From positions 1 to 60,422 of IMG/VR virus record IMGVR_UViG_3300046517_000933: DNA of 60,422 nt. One strand, 5' to 3'. Shown one piece after another: positions 7,057-15,877 of the stretch; position 1 is the stretch's first letter; every line of letters starts with the position of its first letter. The DNA is from a virus. The position numbers were made by a program, and so were the translations under genes. The notes under the pieces are model-generated. The model saw only the letters and a list, made by a program, of their open reading frames with translations. It made no database searches and was not told the origin of the DNA.

Positions 7057-9316
7057 CTTGACCCTGCATGGCGGTGCCCATCTTCCGCTGTAGGCCAGCC
7101 GCCACTTCCGCCATCAATGCGTCCGAGGTCATGCTGCCAATCTTTTTCGCCGCTCCGTAAGCGTTCGGATTCGTCGTCGCTTCCCAGAACGCTTTGGCCG
7201 TCTGGGGATTCTTGAGTGCGCCCTTTAGCGCCGTTTGCATCTGAATATGCGCCCACGCGATACCAGCGGCCCCCAGGCCTGCCGCGGCAAACATCGATGG
7301 ATGCCCCATCATAAACGTGGCGGCGAGAATTTCGGGATACCAGGCCAGCCCGCGCTTGGCCCGTTGCACAAACATCCCCGGCTTGCCTTCGGTCGTACCC
7401 GTAACGAGTGCATCGATCGGCGCATTCTCGGGATGGCGCTTCATAAAATCCATCACGACTTGCGCGCCTTCCTGCGGCGTCTTGGCGAGTCGGGCCTGCT
7501 TCGCCATCGTTTCGCCGTAAGGACCGAGATTCTTAGCTTCCTTTTGCGCCCATTGTACCGCTTCGCGCGAACTTTCATCACGGATGTCGGACAATCGGCT
7601 GGTCATCGCCTGCCGATACTGGTCGCGCATCTCGGGCGAAGTGTTGATGATGTTTTCGGCCTTCACCAGCTTATCGTCGAGGTGAATCCAGTTCTTCGGG
7701 TCGGCCAGCGGCGTGCCCGGATATAGTTGATTGAGGACGGCTTTCTGGTCCTCCTGCTTGAGGACGCCAGGGGCCCTCTCAACGCCGTTCTTCAGCACCC
7801 AATCGGCATAATTGGTGCGGAGTGTCCCTTTTTCTTCATCGGTCGCACCATGCCAAATCTGCTGGAATCGCTGGGGCGAGCCAAAGACTTCGCCGGCCGC
7901 ATCGGTCGGCTCGAACTCGCCCGCAATCTTGCGACGGAACTGGGCGTCGAAGGTACGTTTGTACGACCCGTAGCGCTGATTCAGTGCCTTCAACTTATCG
8001 GTATCGACCAGACCTGAGCCTTCCAAAGAACTGTCGATGCCGTCGATCACTTGGAATGCGGCGGCCTTATCACGAGAGCTGGCGGAACCACGAGTTAGCG
8101 CGAGTGCTTCGCTGCGAAGTGTCAGGTATCGTTCGACGGTTGGATTGGTCCCTTCTTTCGGTGGTTTAATCCCCAGCTTCAGCAGGCTGTTCTCGGCAGA
8201 TTTTCGCATCTCCGGTGTTTTGATGTCGCCCAGCACTCCATGCATGTAGCTGGTATCATCAGGGAATTGGTTCTCCGTTTTAGACGAAAGCCCTTTCGCC
8301 TTGGTCATGAGCGATTGCAATTCACGGCCGGGATTATGCCCGGTCTCCTGACCGAACTTCGCGACTGACTCTACGGAATTAGCCAGATTCTTAGTCGCGT
8401 CCGGCTCCAGAACCTCTTTTTTGACGGGGCCATATAGATTCTCGTATTGCTTACCGAGTTCGTTGCTCGCCCGATGAATCGGGTTGAAAACGGCATTGCC
8501 CCAATCCTGTTGACGCTCCACGGTCGATGCGCTGGGGATAGCCGCATCGGCCGCTTCTGTAGCGAAATGCTGTTCGGGAGGCATCGCGCGAGCCTGCGCG
8601 CCCTGCTCGACTGAACGCCCAAGCATCCCCTGAATGCCTTGCGCGCGAGCCTCAGGCGCGAGTTGGGTCGCGACCTGCTGACGTGCCTTAGCGGTACTAG
8701 TCTTGGCGGCCGCTTGTGAGGCGGCCTGCTGTTCGGCGAATTTACCCGCCTGCTCGGTAGCCTGCGTTTTGGCGGCTTGCGCGCCCTCGATTAGAGGCGT
8801 CGCGCCGACCGCCCCCTTTAGGATTTTGCCGACCGGCAAGGCCTCGAAGAGCGCACCCGTGACGGCATTTACCGCCTCCTCGGATGCGATATGCCGCGCG
8901 GAGAGGTCAGGATTGCGACCGAAGAATTTCTTGTTGATATAGGCCGAACCGACATCCGCCGCCGCTTGACCAACGCCAGAACCAACCGCAGCGCCCACAG
9001 GTCCGCCAACGGCACCGCCAGCAGCGGCGCCGGCTATAGCACCGGCTGCGGGGGCGATATATTGCTCTCCAAGTTCGACGGCGCGCGGCAGTGGCTTCTG
9101 GAGTTCAGCACCACCGCCGTGCATCGGCTGAGGATGCAGCTTGCCCGCCCGATTCAGAATCTCGCCAGCGACGCCCATCTTGAACTTCGGGTCGCGCTTG
9201 AGGAATCCGGGATCGCTGCGTTCGAGACCCGCGATTACGTTGTCGTACTTCTGCGGCTCGGGCAGCTTGTCGAAGCCGGGATCGGCAAGCATCTGCTGCA
9301 TCGAGTCGTTAGGCAT
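7037..9316 (-). CDS. Large DNA ejection (internal virion) protein
   Basis: A 759-residue protein with a striking glycine zipper at residues 89-118 (repeated GAxAGAAAGGAVGG units), a hallmark of membrane-inserting ejection proteins. It is followed by an Ala- and Gln-rich helical stretch (residues 170-235) and a long charged helical body. A second Ala- and Gly-rich segment (FAAAGLGAAGIAWA) is near the C terminus. It follows two other Gln- and Ala-rich proteins, as the ejection genes do in P22- and T7-like phages. These proteins leave the head first and form a conduit across the host envelope. Start ATG is one base past the previous stop. Confidence 0.75.
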   Translation of the reverse strand: MPNDSMQQMLADPGFDKLPEPQKYDNVIAGLERSDPGFLKRDPKFKMGVAGEILNRAGKLHPQPMHGGGAELQKPLPRAVELGEQYIAPAAGAIAGAAAGGAVGGPVGAAVGSGVGQAAADVGSAYINKKFFGRNPDLSARHIASEEAVNAVTGALFEALPVGKILKGAVGATPLIEGAQAAKTQATEQAGKFAEQQAASQAAAKTSTAKARQQVATQLAPEARAQGIQGMLGRSVEQGAQARAMPPEQHFATEAADAAIPSASTVERQQDWGNAVFNPIHRASNELGKQYENLYGPVKKEVLEPDATKNLANSVESVAKFGQETGHNPGRELQSLMTKAKGLSSKTENQFPDDTSYMHGVLGDIKTPEMRKSAENSLLKLGIKPPKEGTNPTVERYLTLRSEALALTRGSASSRDKAAAFQVIDGIDSSLEGSGLVDTDKLKALNQRYGSYKRTFDAQFRRKIAGEFEPTDAAGEVFGSPQRFQQIWHGATDEEKGTLRTNYADWVLKNGVERAPGVLKQEDQKAVLNQLYPGTPLADPKNWIHLDDKLVKAENIINTSPEMRDQYRQAMTSRLSDIRDESSREAVQWAQKEAKNLGPYGETMAKQARLAKTPQEGAQVVMDFMKRHPENAPIDALVTGTTEGKPGMFVQRAKRGLAWYPEILAATFMMGHPSMFAAAGLGAAGIAWAHIQMQTALKGALKNPQTAKAFWEATTNPNAYGAAKKIGSMTSDALMAEVAAGLQRKMGTAMQGQDAPANP

Positions 9317-10258
9317 TTACTTCTTCGGGAAATACTTGTCGGCGTAGTTACTCACATCTGACGGCACGGCGGCTGCTGCACTCGCACTCGCGTTCACATA
9401 ATCGGTCGGGGAGACGCCGCCGAGGCGTTGCTTCACGAACTCGTCGCGCTTCGTCTCGTAATCGCCTCCGAAGGGGTTTTTGCTTGCATAGGGGTGAAGC
9501 GAATCGAACTCCTTATTGAGCCGGTCGACCGTCAGTGTGCGTCGGCCGCGCTCCACCGATTCGGGAATCGGCTTGGCGGGCCTATCCGCCGCGCCTGTCA
9601 GTCCTAGCTCTTTCTTCTTACGCGCTTCGTCGATGTTGGCACCTTCGCGCAGGCCGATCATTTCTTTTTCTTTGCCTGTTTCGGCGCCGATACGTTCGTG
9701 GAGTAACTTCTCGGCGTCGCCAGTGCGCTCCTTGCGCAAGGTCTCCTGTTGCTGAAAGCCGGCCAACTGACGGTCGGATTGCGCCTTCTGACCCGTTAGC
9801 TTCTCGTATTCCTGAACGTGCCGATTATAGAGCATCGTGCCAAGTTTCTGGTCTTCAGGTGACAGTTGACTCCACTGGTCCGACGCCATGTACTGTTCCA
9901 TCGCGCCAATTCGCTGTTTCATCTCAGTGGCGGGGTCTTGAGGGGATGCTCCCGGCTGCGGTTGCCCCTGCCCTTGTGACATTGGGCCGCTACTTGGCTG
10001 ACCGCCAAATGCCTGCCCGAATCCTTGATGCGCCTGATGCGCTAATGTTCCGATTTGCATGAAGCCTTCGGCGACCTCCTTGCCGCCGTGCTTCGTCAGC
10101 CACTCCTGCCCTCCCTTTGTTATGGCGGCCTGCGGGTGCGACTGGTACATCTGAAATACCATCTGGTCGTGCGCCATTTCCATCTGACGCTTTTCCTGCG
10201 CGTGCTCGCCCAGCGCCCGAGCGCCCATACCTAGAATCATGCCAAGCGCTGCGGCCAT
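9317..10258 (-). CDS. Putative ejection (internal virion) protein
   Basis: A 313-residue protein beginning with a small-residue helix (MAAALGMILGMGARALGEHA), then Gln-, Met- and His-rich helices, a Gly/Gln-rich low-complexity linker (residues 85-110) and a strongly charged helical region (ERTGDAEKLLHERIGAETGKEKEM). The C terminus is Ala-rich. It overlaps the previous gene by TAATG and lies directly upstream of the large ejection protein. Composition and order support an internal virion protein. No enzymatic motif seen. Confidence 0.65.
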   Translation of the reverse strand: MAAALGMILGMGARALGEHAQEKRQMEMAHDQMVFQMYQSHPQAAITKGGQEWLTKHGGKEVAEGFMQIGTLAHQAHQGFGQAFGGQPSSGPMSQGQGQPQPGASPQDPATEMKQRIGAMEQYMASDQWSQLSPEDQKLGTMLYNRHVQEYEKLTGQKAQSDRQLAGFQQQETLRKERTGDAEKLLHERIGAETGKEKEMIGLREGANIDEARKKKELGLTGAADRPAKPIPESVERGRRTLTVDRLNKEFDSLHPYASKNPFGGDYETKRDEFVKQRLGGVSPTDYVNASASAAAAVPSDVSNYADKYFPKK

Positions 10259-10818
10259 TACGGCACTCCTGCCGACATCGGGAGCATACTACCAAAGCCT
10301 TGGCCGGCTTGACCGCCAGCAAACAATCCTTGGTTGAAGAAGTCCCAAAAGCTCGGCGTCTGGGTGCCAGTCTGGGTGTTTTGCAGACCGCCCGCTCCGC
10401 TAATTGCTCCTGTGGCACGTCCCGCCTGACCCTCCAGTTGCGGAATGGCATTACCGATAAAGGCCTGCGTTGCCTCGGCGGGAATCGCCCCCGTGCGCGC
10501 GGAATCGGCACCTTGCTGCTGCGACAGAATGGTCTGAGCGAACGGCGTACCAGCGAGTCCGCTACGCGCCAACTGTTCGCGCATCTGGGTTTCGCTTTGG
10601 CTTGAGCTTTGGCGGCTTGCGTCCACGGCGGCGTTTATCGACGGGATGTTCGCGTTCACTCCCCCCGTCCTCAACGCTTCCGCTGTCTGGCCCGAGTACG
10701 CCGACAGGGCCGGCTTCGCCATCCTCCATTGCTGCTGGCCAATCTTCCCCAAAACGTCGGCCCACGGACTGTTCGTGCTCTGGCTGCTCGTCGATGATTT
10801 TCCGCCGCCTGCGCCCAT
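10258..10818 (-). CDS. Putative ejection (internal virion) protein
   Basis: A 186-residue protein rich in Gly, Ser, Gln, Ala and Thr. The frame is open to 10863, but the ATG at 10818 (MGAGGGKSSTSSQ) has AGAGG eight bases upstream and is preferred. Residues 50-110 are helical (VDASRQSSSQSETQMREQLARSGL) and the tail is Gly- and Phe-rich. First of three consecutive proteins with ejection-type composition. The upstream GNAT-like frame continues 257 bases into this gene. Confidence 0.65.
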   Translation of the reverse strand: MGAGGGKSSTSSQSTNSPWADVLGKIGQQQWRMAKPALSAYSGQTAEALRTGGVNANIPSINAAVDASRQSSSQSETQMREQLARSGLAGTPFAQTILSQQQGADSARTGAIPAEATQAFIGNAIPQLEGQAGRATGAISGAGGLQNTQTGTQTPSFWDFFNQGLFAGGQAGQGFGSMLPMSAGVP

Positions 10819-11269
10819 CTCTGGAACCTCTATCCATCCAATATATGCTACTTGCATCGCCATCGAACAAGTGGGGCACTTCGCCCTGATGGACCCAGCC
10901 CAATCTTTCCATCTCCGGTCTGAGCCGCGGCTGCTTGGTATTCGCCATTAGCACGGGGAAATGGGCCAGCCCTAATTCGAGCGATTCATTGACGTGGGCG
11001 AGCATCGCCTTGGACTTGCGTTTATCCTCGCGTACCCAGATACCCCAGAACGCCCCCGACAGGTCGGGGACGAACCAGGTCGCTATCCAGATGCCCGACA
11101 CGTCAATCTCGAAGTAGAGCTTCACCGTGCGCGCCGACCAGAACAGAATTTCGGTCAGGTTGCGCAGCGGCTTGGCAAAGAGATTGGAGAACTCAAGCGG
11201 CTTGGAGTTGAGGTCCAAGTACCACTTGAGAATCAGCATCTCGTGGCGGTCGCGGTCGTACTCGATCAT
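10562..11269 (-). CDS. GNAT-fold-like protein (T7 gp13 type position), with overlapping C-terminal extension
   Basis: The first ~148 residues look like a compact GNAT-type fold: strand-rich VKLYFEIDVSGIWIATWFV, helix and strand pairs, and a terminal RLGWVHQGEVPHLFDGDASSIYWM. Phages often place a small GNAT-like protein (T7 gp13 class) before the ejection proteins, as here. The frame stays open for another ~85 residues inside the next gene. That part is very basic and repetitive (DGRRRRKII, KRRRGRKPPKLKPK) and looks like a shadow of the downstream coding frame, although no earlier stop exists. The acetyl-CoA P-loop is not clear, so enzymatic activity is doubtful. Confidence 0.65.
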   Translation of the reverse strand: MIEYDRDRHEMLILKWYLDLNSKPLEFSNLFAKPLRNLTEILFWSARTVKLYFEIDVSGIWIATWFVPDLSGAFWGIWVREDKRKSKAMLAHVNESLELGLAHFPVLMANTKQPRLRPEMERLGWVHQGEVPHLFDGDASSIYWMDRGSRDGRRRRKIIDEQPEHEQSVGRRFGEDWPAAMEDGEAGPVGVLGPDSGSVEDGGSEREHPVDKRRRGRKPPKLKPKRNPDARTVGA

Positions 11270-11460
11270 TCTACTGATTCAAGGCGCCGAAATTTATCAC
11301 AATCGCAGCGCAAGGTAGTGTAGTTTGTTTCAGACCATCGCCGGTTGCCCTGTATGCCATATTCGGTCTTTTGTCTTTGTCCGACAATACACAGACATTC
11401 ACCGACCCTATCGCTATGGCTAAAATCTACATGCCCGCATCGACACTTGGGATGTTTCAT
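11266..11460 (-). CDS. Small Cys-rich protein, probable zinc binder
   Basis: A 64-residue protein with CRCGHVDFSH, then GECLC, and LRCDCDKF, giving six Cys and two His in three pairs. It is likely to bind one or two metal ions. ATGA overlaps link it to the genes on both sides. Function unknown; its place upstream of the GNAT-like and ejection genes is part of the late operon. Confidence 0.65.
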   Translation of the reverse strand: MKHPKCRCGHVDFSHSDRVGECLCIVGQRQKTEYGIQGNRRWSETNYTTLRCDCDKFRRLESVE

Positions 11461-11663
11461 GGTCTACAGAATCCGCAATAACAGAAATCTCCATGTGGCA
11501 AGGGAGCTAAATCAGCGACTTTCCCGCTCAGACTATCAATCCGCTGTTGCCGGTCGCGGGTTAGCTGGAAGGTGTAATACATCACTTTCCATCGTGAATG
11601 AGCGTCCGTCATTGCCTTCGCACGCAGGCGGCGTTGCTCTGCTAGTTCCTCCGCACTGATCAC
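11457..11663 (-). CDS. Small helical protein with C-terminal CxxC
   Basis: A 68-residue protein that starts with GTG in a GTGA overlap with the stop of the beta-propeller gene. Residues 3-55 are helical and charged (EELAEQRRLRAKAMTDAHSRW) and the end is FCYCGFCRP, a CxCxxC cluster that may bind metal. Coupled by ATGA to the next Cys-rich gene. Function unknown. Confidence 0.6.
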   Translation of the reverse strand: MISAEELAEQRRLRAKAMTDAHSRWKVMYYTFQLTRDRQQRIDSLSGKVADLAPLPHGDFCYCGFCRP

Positions 11664-13219
11664 GACTGTTCACTCTGCTCCCCGAGCCAGACATCCGCCC
11701 AGATGCCGTATATTTCGACACGACTCGTAAGTAAACACCCATCAAGCCGGACGCCATCGAAGAATCTGCCATGGTGCTGACTAATTGGTAATTCGATGGT
11801 ACTCCGCTCGGTATTCGTGATTTGCGGCAGTATAGTCTCAACGCCATCCACGATTATGGTTGGGGTTAGTTTCTCGGGCGACCCCAATGGACGACTTTTC
11901 CAGCAATCAACCGCAATGTAGAGCCGCTGGCCGGTGAACTGGGCGCCGCTATCGGGCATATCGCCGGGAGATTGAATCTCGAAATCGACGCAATGCGTGG
12001 GCGGCGGTGGCGGCGGCGGGGTGAGCCCGATGATTTGGGTAAAGTGCCCGCCGAGATATTCGTTCGTGAGCGTGGCCCCGCCATCATTCGAGAAGGTATT
12101 GGTGAACTCATCCAGCGCGTTTTCATTCTTAAGGCTGAGGCCAAGCGCGGTGTTATCCTGCGCACCGATGATTCCGTCGATTCGGGAAAAGGCAAATGAC
12201 GGCACCTCGGGAAGCGTCGGGATGGTCAGCGCCCATGAGGACGTGCCGAATACGGAGGCTGCCACGATGGCTTCGGTGGATAGCGGGCTATTTACGGTGG
12301 TACGAGCGCCGACCGCATAGAGAATGTCGCCGACTTCGCTCAATACAAAAAAATGGTCAGCGGGAACCGATGGCGGATTGGCCGGGGATATGTATGCGTA
12401 TTGCCACGGCTGGTCTGGCGTGGTTGCGTACACGATGCCGTAATTCGGATCGACCGAGGAGCCGCCCGTAGAGGCCATCCCGAGCCAGAGATTCAGCCTC
12501 GACGAGTACCAGAGCGGCGAGCGCTGATTGGTCGAAAACCACGGATAGTTGGCGCCCTGAATCGTGCCGGTCCAGGTCGTGCCGTTCGTCGATTTCCAAA
12601 CCTTCGTCGCGCCAATCGCCCAGAGCGTCGTGCCGTCATCGTAAATCTGCTGATAGAAATGGTCGCTGCTCTCGCGTACCGTCCACGCTGCCGCACCGCT
12701 GGGGGCGCTCCAAATATCGTCACCAACCGCGATCCAGAGATTCAGCCGCGCAATCCATTTGAGTCCGCGGACGTTCACAAAGGTCTGGTCGTTATTGAAC
12801 TCAACCAGCGTCCATGAGGTCTTGGGTGAAGTCGAGGTATAGACGCAGGCGTTGCCGTTCGTGCTCAGGCCCCCGACGGCGTATGTCGTGCCGTCGAAGT
12901 CGATGGCCTGCGGCCCCATCTGCGGCTGGCGGTTTCCACCAGGACCGCCCGCGATGGCCGTTCCGCCGTCGTTGATAATCTCTGGCATAGCCCAGGAGCC
13001 ATCCCACGCCGCAATCGTCATCGGGGCGATAAAGTTGGTCGAGATGGCGGTGGTGCCGTCGTAGTAGAGGTCGCCGCCATAGCTGGCGATCCCGGCCGCT
13101 TGCGCGAGCGCACCGAGCCCCGTCAGTGCCGTATATGTCTTGAGGTCGTCCGTCCCTACAATCGGCTCTGCCGGTGGGGCTGTCGGGATGTTATTGGCGA
13201 CGTAGAGCGGATTAGCCAT
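11660..13219 (-). CDS. Beta-propeller-type tail or receptor protein
   Basis: A 519-residue protein with repeated W-x-x-x and SxNGTTW-like blades (KVWKSTNGTTWTG, DDIWSAPSGAAAW, GIVYATTPDQPW) typical of sialidase or BNR-type propellers, roughly residues 80-370. A seven-proline linker near residue 400 leads to a compact beta-rich C-terminal domain (CVDFEIQSPGDMPDSG...). The ATG at 13219 has GGGGAG upstream and overlaps the previous stop by eight bases. The frame is open upstream, and an ATG at 13297 would add a sequence that reads like a signal peptide. Likely a tail-associated adhesin; no catalytic Asp box was established. Confidence 0.62.
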   Translation of the reverse strand: MANPLYVANNIPTAPPAEPIVGTDDLKTYTALTGLGALAQAAGIASYGGDLYYDGTTAISTNFIAPMTIAAWDGSWAMPEIINDGGTAIAGGPGGNRQPQMGPQAIDFDGTTYAVGGLSTNGNACVYTSTSPKTSWTLVEFNNDQTFVNVRGLKWIARLNLWIAVGDDIWSAPSGAAAWTVRESSDHFYQQIYDDGTTLWAIGATKVWKSTNGTTWTGTIQGANYPWFSTNQRSPLWYSSRLNLWLGMASTGGSSVDPNYGIVYATTPDQPWQYAYISPANPPSVPADHFFVLSEVGDILYAVGARTTVNSPLSTEAIVAASVFGTSSWALTIPTLPEVPSFAFSRIDGIIGAQDNTALGLSLKNENALDEFTNTFSNDGGATLTNEYLGGHFTQIIGLTPPPPPPPTHCVDFEIQSPGDMPDSGAQFTGQRLYIAVDCWKSRPLGSPEKLTPTIIVDGVETILPQITNTERSTIELPISQHHGRFFDGVRLDGCLLTSRVEIYGIWADVWLGEQSEQS

Positions 13220-15665
13220 CGCTGAGGCTCCCCGGATGCTCGAACAGATAAACAGTACCGCCAAAAGCAACCGCAAACTCGCCCGTCTGATGCTCATAAT
13301 AACCTGCGGTGAGAATGCGCCCCGGCTGCCGCCAGACCGGCCCCGCCGTCCCGTCATAGGTGAGGCCCAACGTCAGGTCGGTGCCATCGCTAAATATCAC
13401 TTCGTTGCGCGACTCCTCGGCCCATACCGGGCCAGTCGTTTCATTCCATGCGATGAGGACGTTTTCCTCGGGCTGGCCGCGAAAGATTGGCGCCAGCTCA
13501 CGGAAGCCGATGAGCACCGAGCCTGAGTAGTTCATTATGCGGATGCCGTCGGGTGCCCACGACATGATGCCGATGAGCTTGACCGGCACCACGGTGTAAG
13601 GTTTGAGGGTGCCGAGCGAGTCATCGATGGCGGGGAAGGAAATCTGTGGATAAGTACCGAAGCCGCGATAGCAGCGCGCCGTCGAATAGACCCAAATCTG
13701 CCCGTCCCACTCCGTCACCTTCTGAATCGGGTCGTTCGAGGAGGATACCGGATAGGCCTGACCCACGCTCTCGGGACGCCCTGGTGGCGATGAATAGACA
13801 TAACCAGTCGCCGCGCTGTCGCGAGCGAACAGCATCGTATTGTCGGGGGATGGCCCGTAGGCGTCGTCATAGGTCGACTGCGGGTTGAGGTTGTCGAACA
13901 GCAGGCCTTGGTCGGTGAGCGTCTGCGTCGAGTTGATACCCTGAAAGGTCCAGACCGCCGAGTTGTCCGCAGTGGTCTGCAAACCCTGATTGGTCCAGAC
14001 CACGGTGCCGTCGAGGATAGTGCTGCCGATACCCGGGCTGGCCGCCCAATTCGGTTGAGTGGTGGCCGAGGTGCCGCGCGTCGTCACGATCCAGAACTGG
14101 CCGTTCGCCTTGCGCGGCGCGATGGTCTCATTGAGTAGAAAGATGGAAACCGGCGACCAGTCCGTCGTCGGGATTTTCCACGGCGGCGGCTGGGCTCCGG
14201 TCGTCCCAGAGGTCGTTAGCCTGAAGTAATAGCCGTTGCCCGCGTCGATGTAGTAGGGGCCGGGGCTGGGATGTGTCGGCGGCGTCACCGGCGGCACCAT
14301 GATATTCGCGGTCCACGGCGTCTGTGCCAGCGGAATCGTGAAGTCGGTCACGCTATCGAGATAGGTCGTGGTCGTGTTGTCCCAGATGGTATCGAGCAGG
14401 AATGCCGGGAAGGTCGGACCGGGAATGGTCTGCGCGACCGAGCGGTAGATATTGCGCGCGCCCACCTGCAAGTCGGTCGAGACGGGGATATTCGTCAGTT
14501 GGACCTTGTTGTCCGCCACGTCAGAGATGCGCGTCGGGGTGGCCTGCGGGTTGGATTCCGAGCCGGTGACGAGGTTTTGGAAGGTCGTATAGTAGATGTA
14601 CTCTGAGCCGCCATTGCCGACCGCAGGCCCGGCGCCAAGGCCAGCCCCACCCGAGAGCGTGAAGTTGTCGAGGTAGTATTTCGCGGTGGCGACGAACAGG
14701 ATGCCCGCCTGAATCCGGTAGCCCTGCACCATGCTCCAGTCGAGTTCGGTGTTGTCGCCATGACGCATGAACTGGGACTTGGGCAAGGTCAACTGCTGCC
14801 ACTGGCCTGGCTGGAAGGTGATTTCAAGCTGGATGCTGCGGCGAAAATCCGGCCCACGCTGGACGCGGGAGCCCGGATTCAGCAAACCCACGCCGAAGCT
14901 ATACCAATCCTTCTTGAAGCTGCCGTCGTTTATATCAACGTCGATTTCGATCCACGTCGCGGGCTGGGTCGCACCGAAGTTATCGATATAGAGCCAAATC
15001 TGGAACACATCCGTATTAAGCGAGAAGTCCCCGCTGGAATACTGCGCCCAGTTCTGCGCGGCGAAATATTGACGCGTGATTTTGACCGGCTCGAAGACCG
15101 TCGAGGGCGTGCCGGTCGGATTCATAAAGAGCGAACCATCGCCAATCTGGACGATGGTGCTCTCGTTGCCCTTGGTGCCGCCTGTGATGCTATAAAGGCC
15201 CGACGAGTTCTCGAAATCGTCGATAACGAGTTGGTCCCACGGCACATTGGCCGCGACCATCGAGTTCTCGGGCTGGACGATGCCCCAGTTGGTGATGGTG
15301 CCGTCGGGTGCAATCTTGAAGGGCGTTTTGCCTCCGCCGAGGATAAAGAGGTAGTCCTGCAAGCCGGGCTGCGGCGGCATCGAATTGAACGTGATGCGAT
15401 TGCCGTTGAAGCCCGAGACGACGCTCACGCCGTCCCTGTAGAGGACGCTGCCGTCGTACTGATAGCGATGGTTGTTCCAGTAATAGAGCTGGATGGCGGC
15501 GATGTCGTAGAGCGAAACCGAGCCCCAGCGCGAGAGCACCGAGGTCGTCAGTTCGGGGGCAACGCCGGAGGCGCGGCGGAGAGCCGCCTCACCGGCCTGT
15601 TCACGTCCGCCAGCCAGTACGAGACGGCGGTTAAAATTCGTAAAGGATATGCGTTTCTGGGGCAT
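13212..15665 (-). CDS. Large tail protein (nozzle or tubular protein B-like)
   Basis: An 817-residue, nearly all-beta protein without a signal peptide. Its size is close to T7 gp12 (about 800 residues), and it follows two small adaptor-like genes. Many aromatic strands are present, with propeller-like blades near the C terminus (GYVYSSPPGRPES, KVTEWDGQIWVYSTARC, GIMSWAPDGIRIMNYSG, NEVIFSDGTDLTLGLTYDGTAG). Coupled to the coiled-coil gene by TAATG. Best read as the tail nozzle or a hub protein, by size, fold class and place; no sequence family was proven. Confidence 0.55.
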   Translation of the reverse strand: MPQKRISFTNFNRRLVLAGGREQAGEAALRRASGVAPELTTSVLSRWGSVSLYDIAAIQLYYWNNHRYQYDGSVLYRDGVSVVSGFNGNRITFNSMPPQPGLQDYLFILGGGKTPFKIAPDGTITNWGIVQPENSMVAANVPWDQLVIDDFENSSGLYSITGGTKGNESTIVQIGDGSLFMNPTGTPSTVFEPVKITRQYFAAQNWAQYSSGDFSLNTDVFQIWLYIDNFGATQPATWIEIDVDINDGSFKKDWYSFGVGLLNPGSRVQRGPDFRRSIQLEITFQPGQWQQLTLPKSQFMRHGDNTELDWSMVQGYRIQAGILFVATAKYYLDNFTLSGGAGLGAGPAVGNGGSEYIYYTTFQNLVTGSESNPQATPTRISDVADNKVQLTNIPVSTDLQVGARNIYRSVAQTIPGPTFPAFLLDTIWDNTTTTYLDSVTDFTIPLAQTPWTANIMVPPVTPPTHPSPGPYYIDAGNGYYFRLTTSGTTGAQPPPWKIPTTDWSPVSIFLLNETIAPRKANGQFWIVTTRGTSATTQPNWAASPGIGSTILDGTVVWTNQGLQTTADNSAVWTFQGINSTQTLTDQGLLFDNLNPQSTYDDAYGPSPDNTMLFARDSAATGYVYSSPPGRPESVGQAYPVSSSNDPIQKVTEWDGQIWVYSTARCYRGFGTYPQISFPAIDDSLGTLKPYTVVPVKLIGIMSWAPDGIRIMNYSGSVLIGFRELAPIFRGQPEENVLIAWNETTGPVWAEESRNEVIFSDGTDLTLGLTYDGTAGPVWRQPGRILTAGYYEHQTGEFAVAFGGTVYLFEHPGSLSDG

Positions 15666-15877
15666 TATGCGTCGGCGGCTTCCAGCGCGGAGATGCGCGC
15701 CAGCAGGCTGGCGATGGTGTCAGTATGGGTCGCGATAGTCTTGGCCTGCGCGTCGATGAGGCCCTGATGCGTGGTCAGGTTGTCGTTGGTCTCGGTCACG
15801 AGCTTGTTCAGGTCGTTATGCAGACGCGGCCCCTGATAATTGTGATGGTCGATCTGGATGCGCGAGACTGGTTTCAT
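15665..15877 (-). CDS. Small coiled-coil protein
   Basis: A 70-residue protein with continuous heptad spacing from about residue 20 (LHNDLNKLVTETNDNL...IASLLARISALEAADA) and an N-terminal HHNYQG motif like those of short fibre or tail accessory proteins. ATGA overlap with the upstream gene and TAATG with the downstream one. Probably oligomeric; function unknown. Confidence 0.65.
   Translation of the reverse strand: MKPVSRIQIDHHNYQGPRLHNDLNKLVTETNDNLTTHQGLIDAQAKTIATHTDTIASLLARISALEAADA

Larger units (their letters stand above)
1..11160. repeat. Terminal near-duplication, copy 1 (pairs with 49369-60422)
   Basis: This block aligns with 49369-60422. The offset is 49368 up to about position 4503 and 49262 after about 4609, because a 106-base tRNA-like insert is present only here. 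Up to about 5361 the copies differ at many silent and some coding positions. Beyond that I see no difference, and every translation is identical. A circular genome of about 49.3 kb assembled past its own start, with two alleles of the head region, explains this best. A real duplication of a complete head module is the less likely alternative. Confidence 0.93.

Noticed and set aside
9535-10062. Plus-strand frame opposite the 313-residue ejection protein
   Set aside because: Antisense to a well-supported gene and identical in both copies, with no RBS.
14760-15767. A 335-codon plus-strand open frame opposite the large tail gene
   Set aside because: It is antisense to a convincing 817-residue gene. 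Its composition (many Arg, Glu, His and Ala in shadow patterns) and lack of an RBS fit a high-GC shadow frame.
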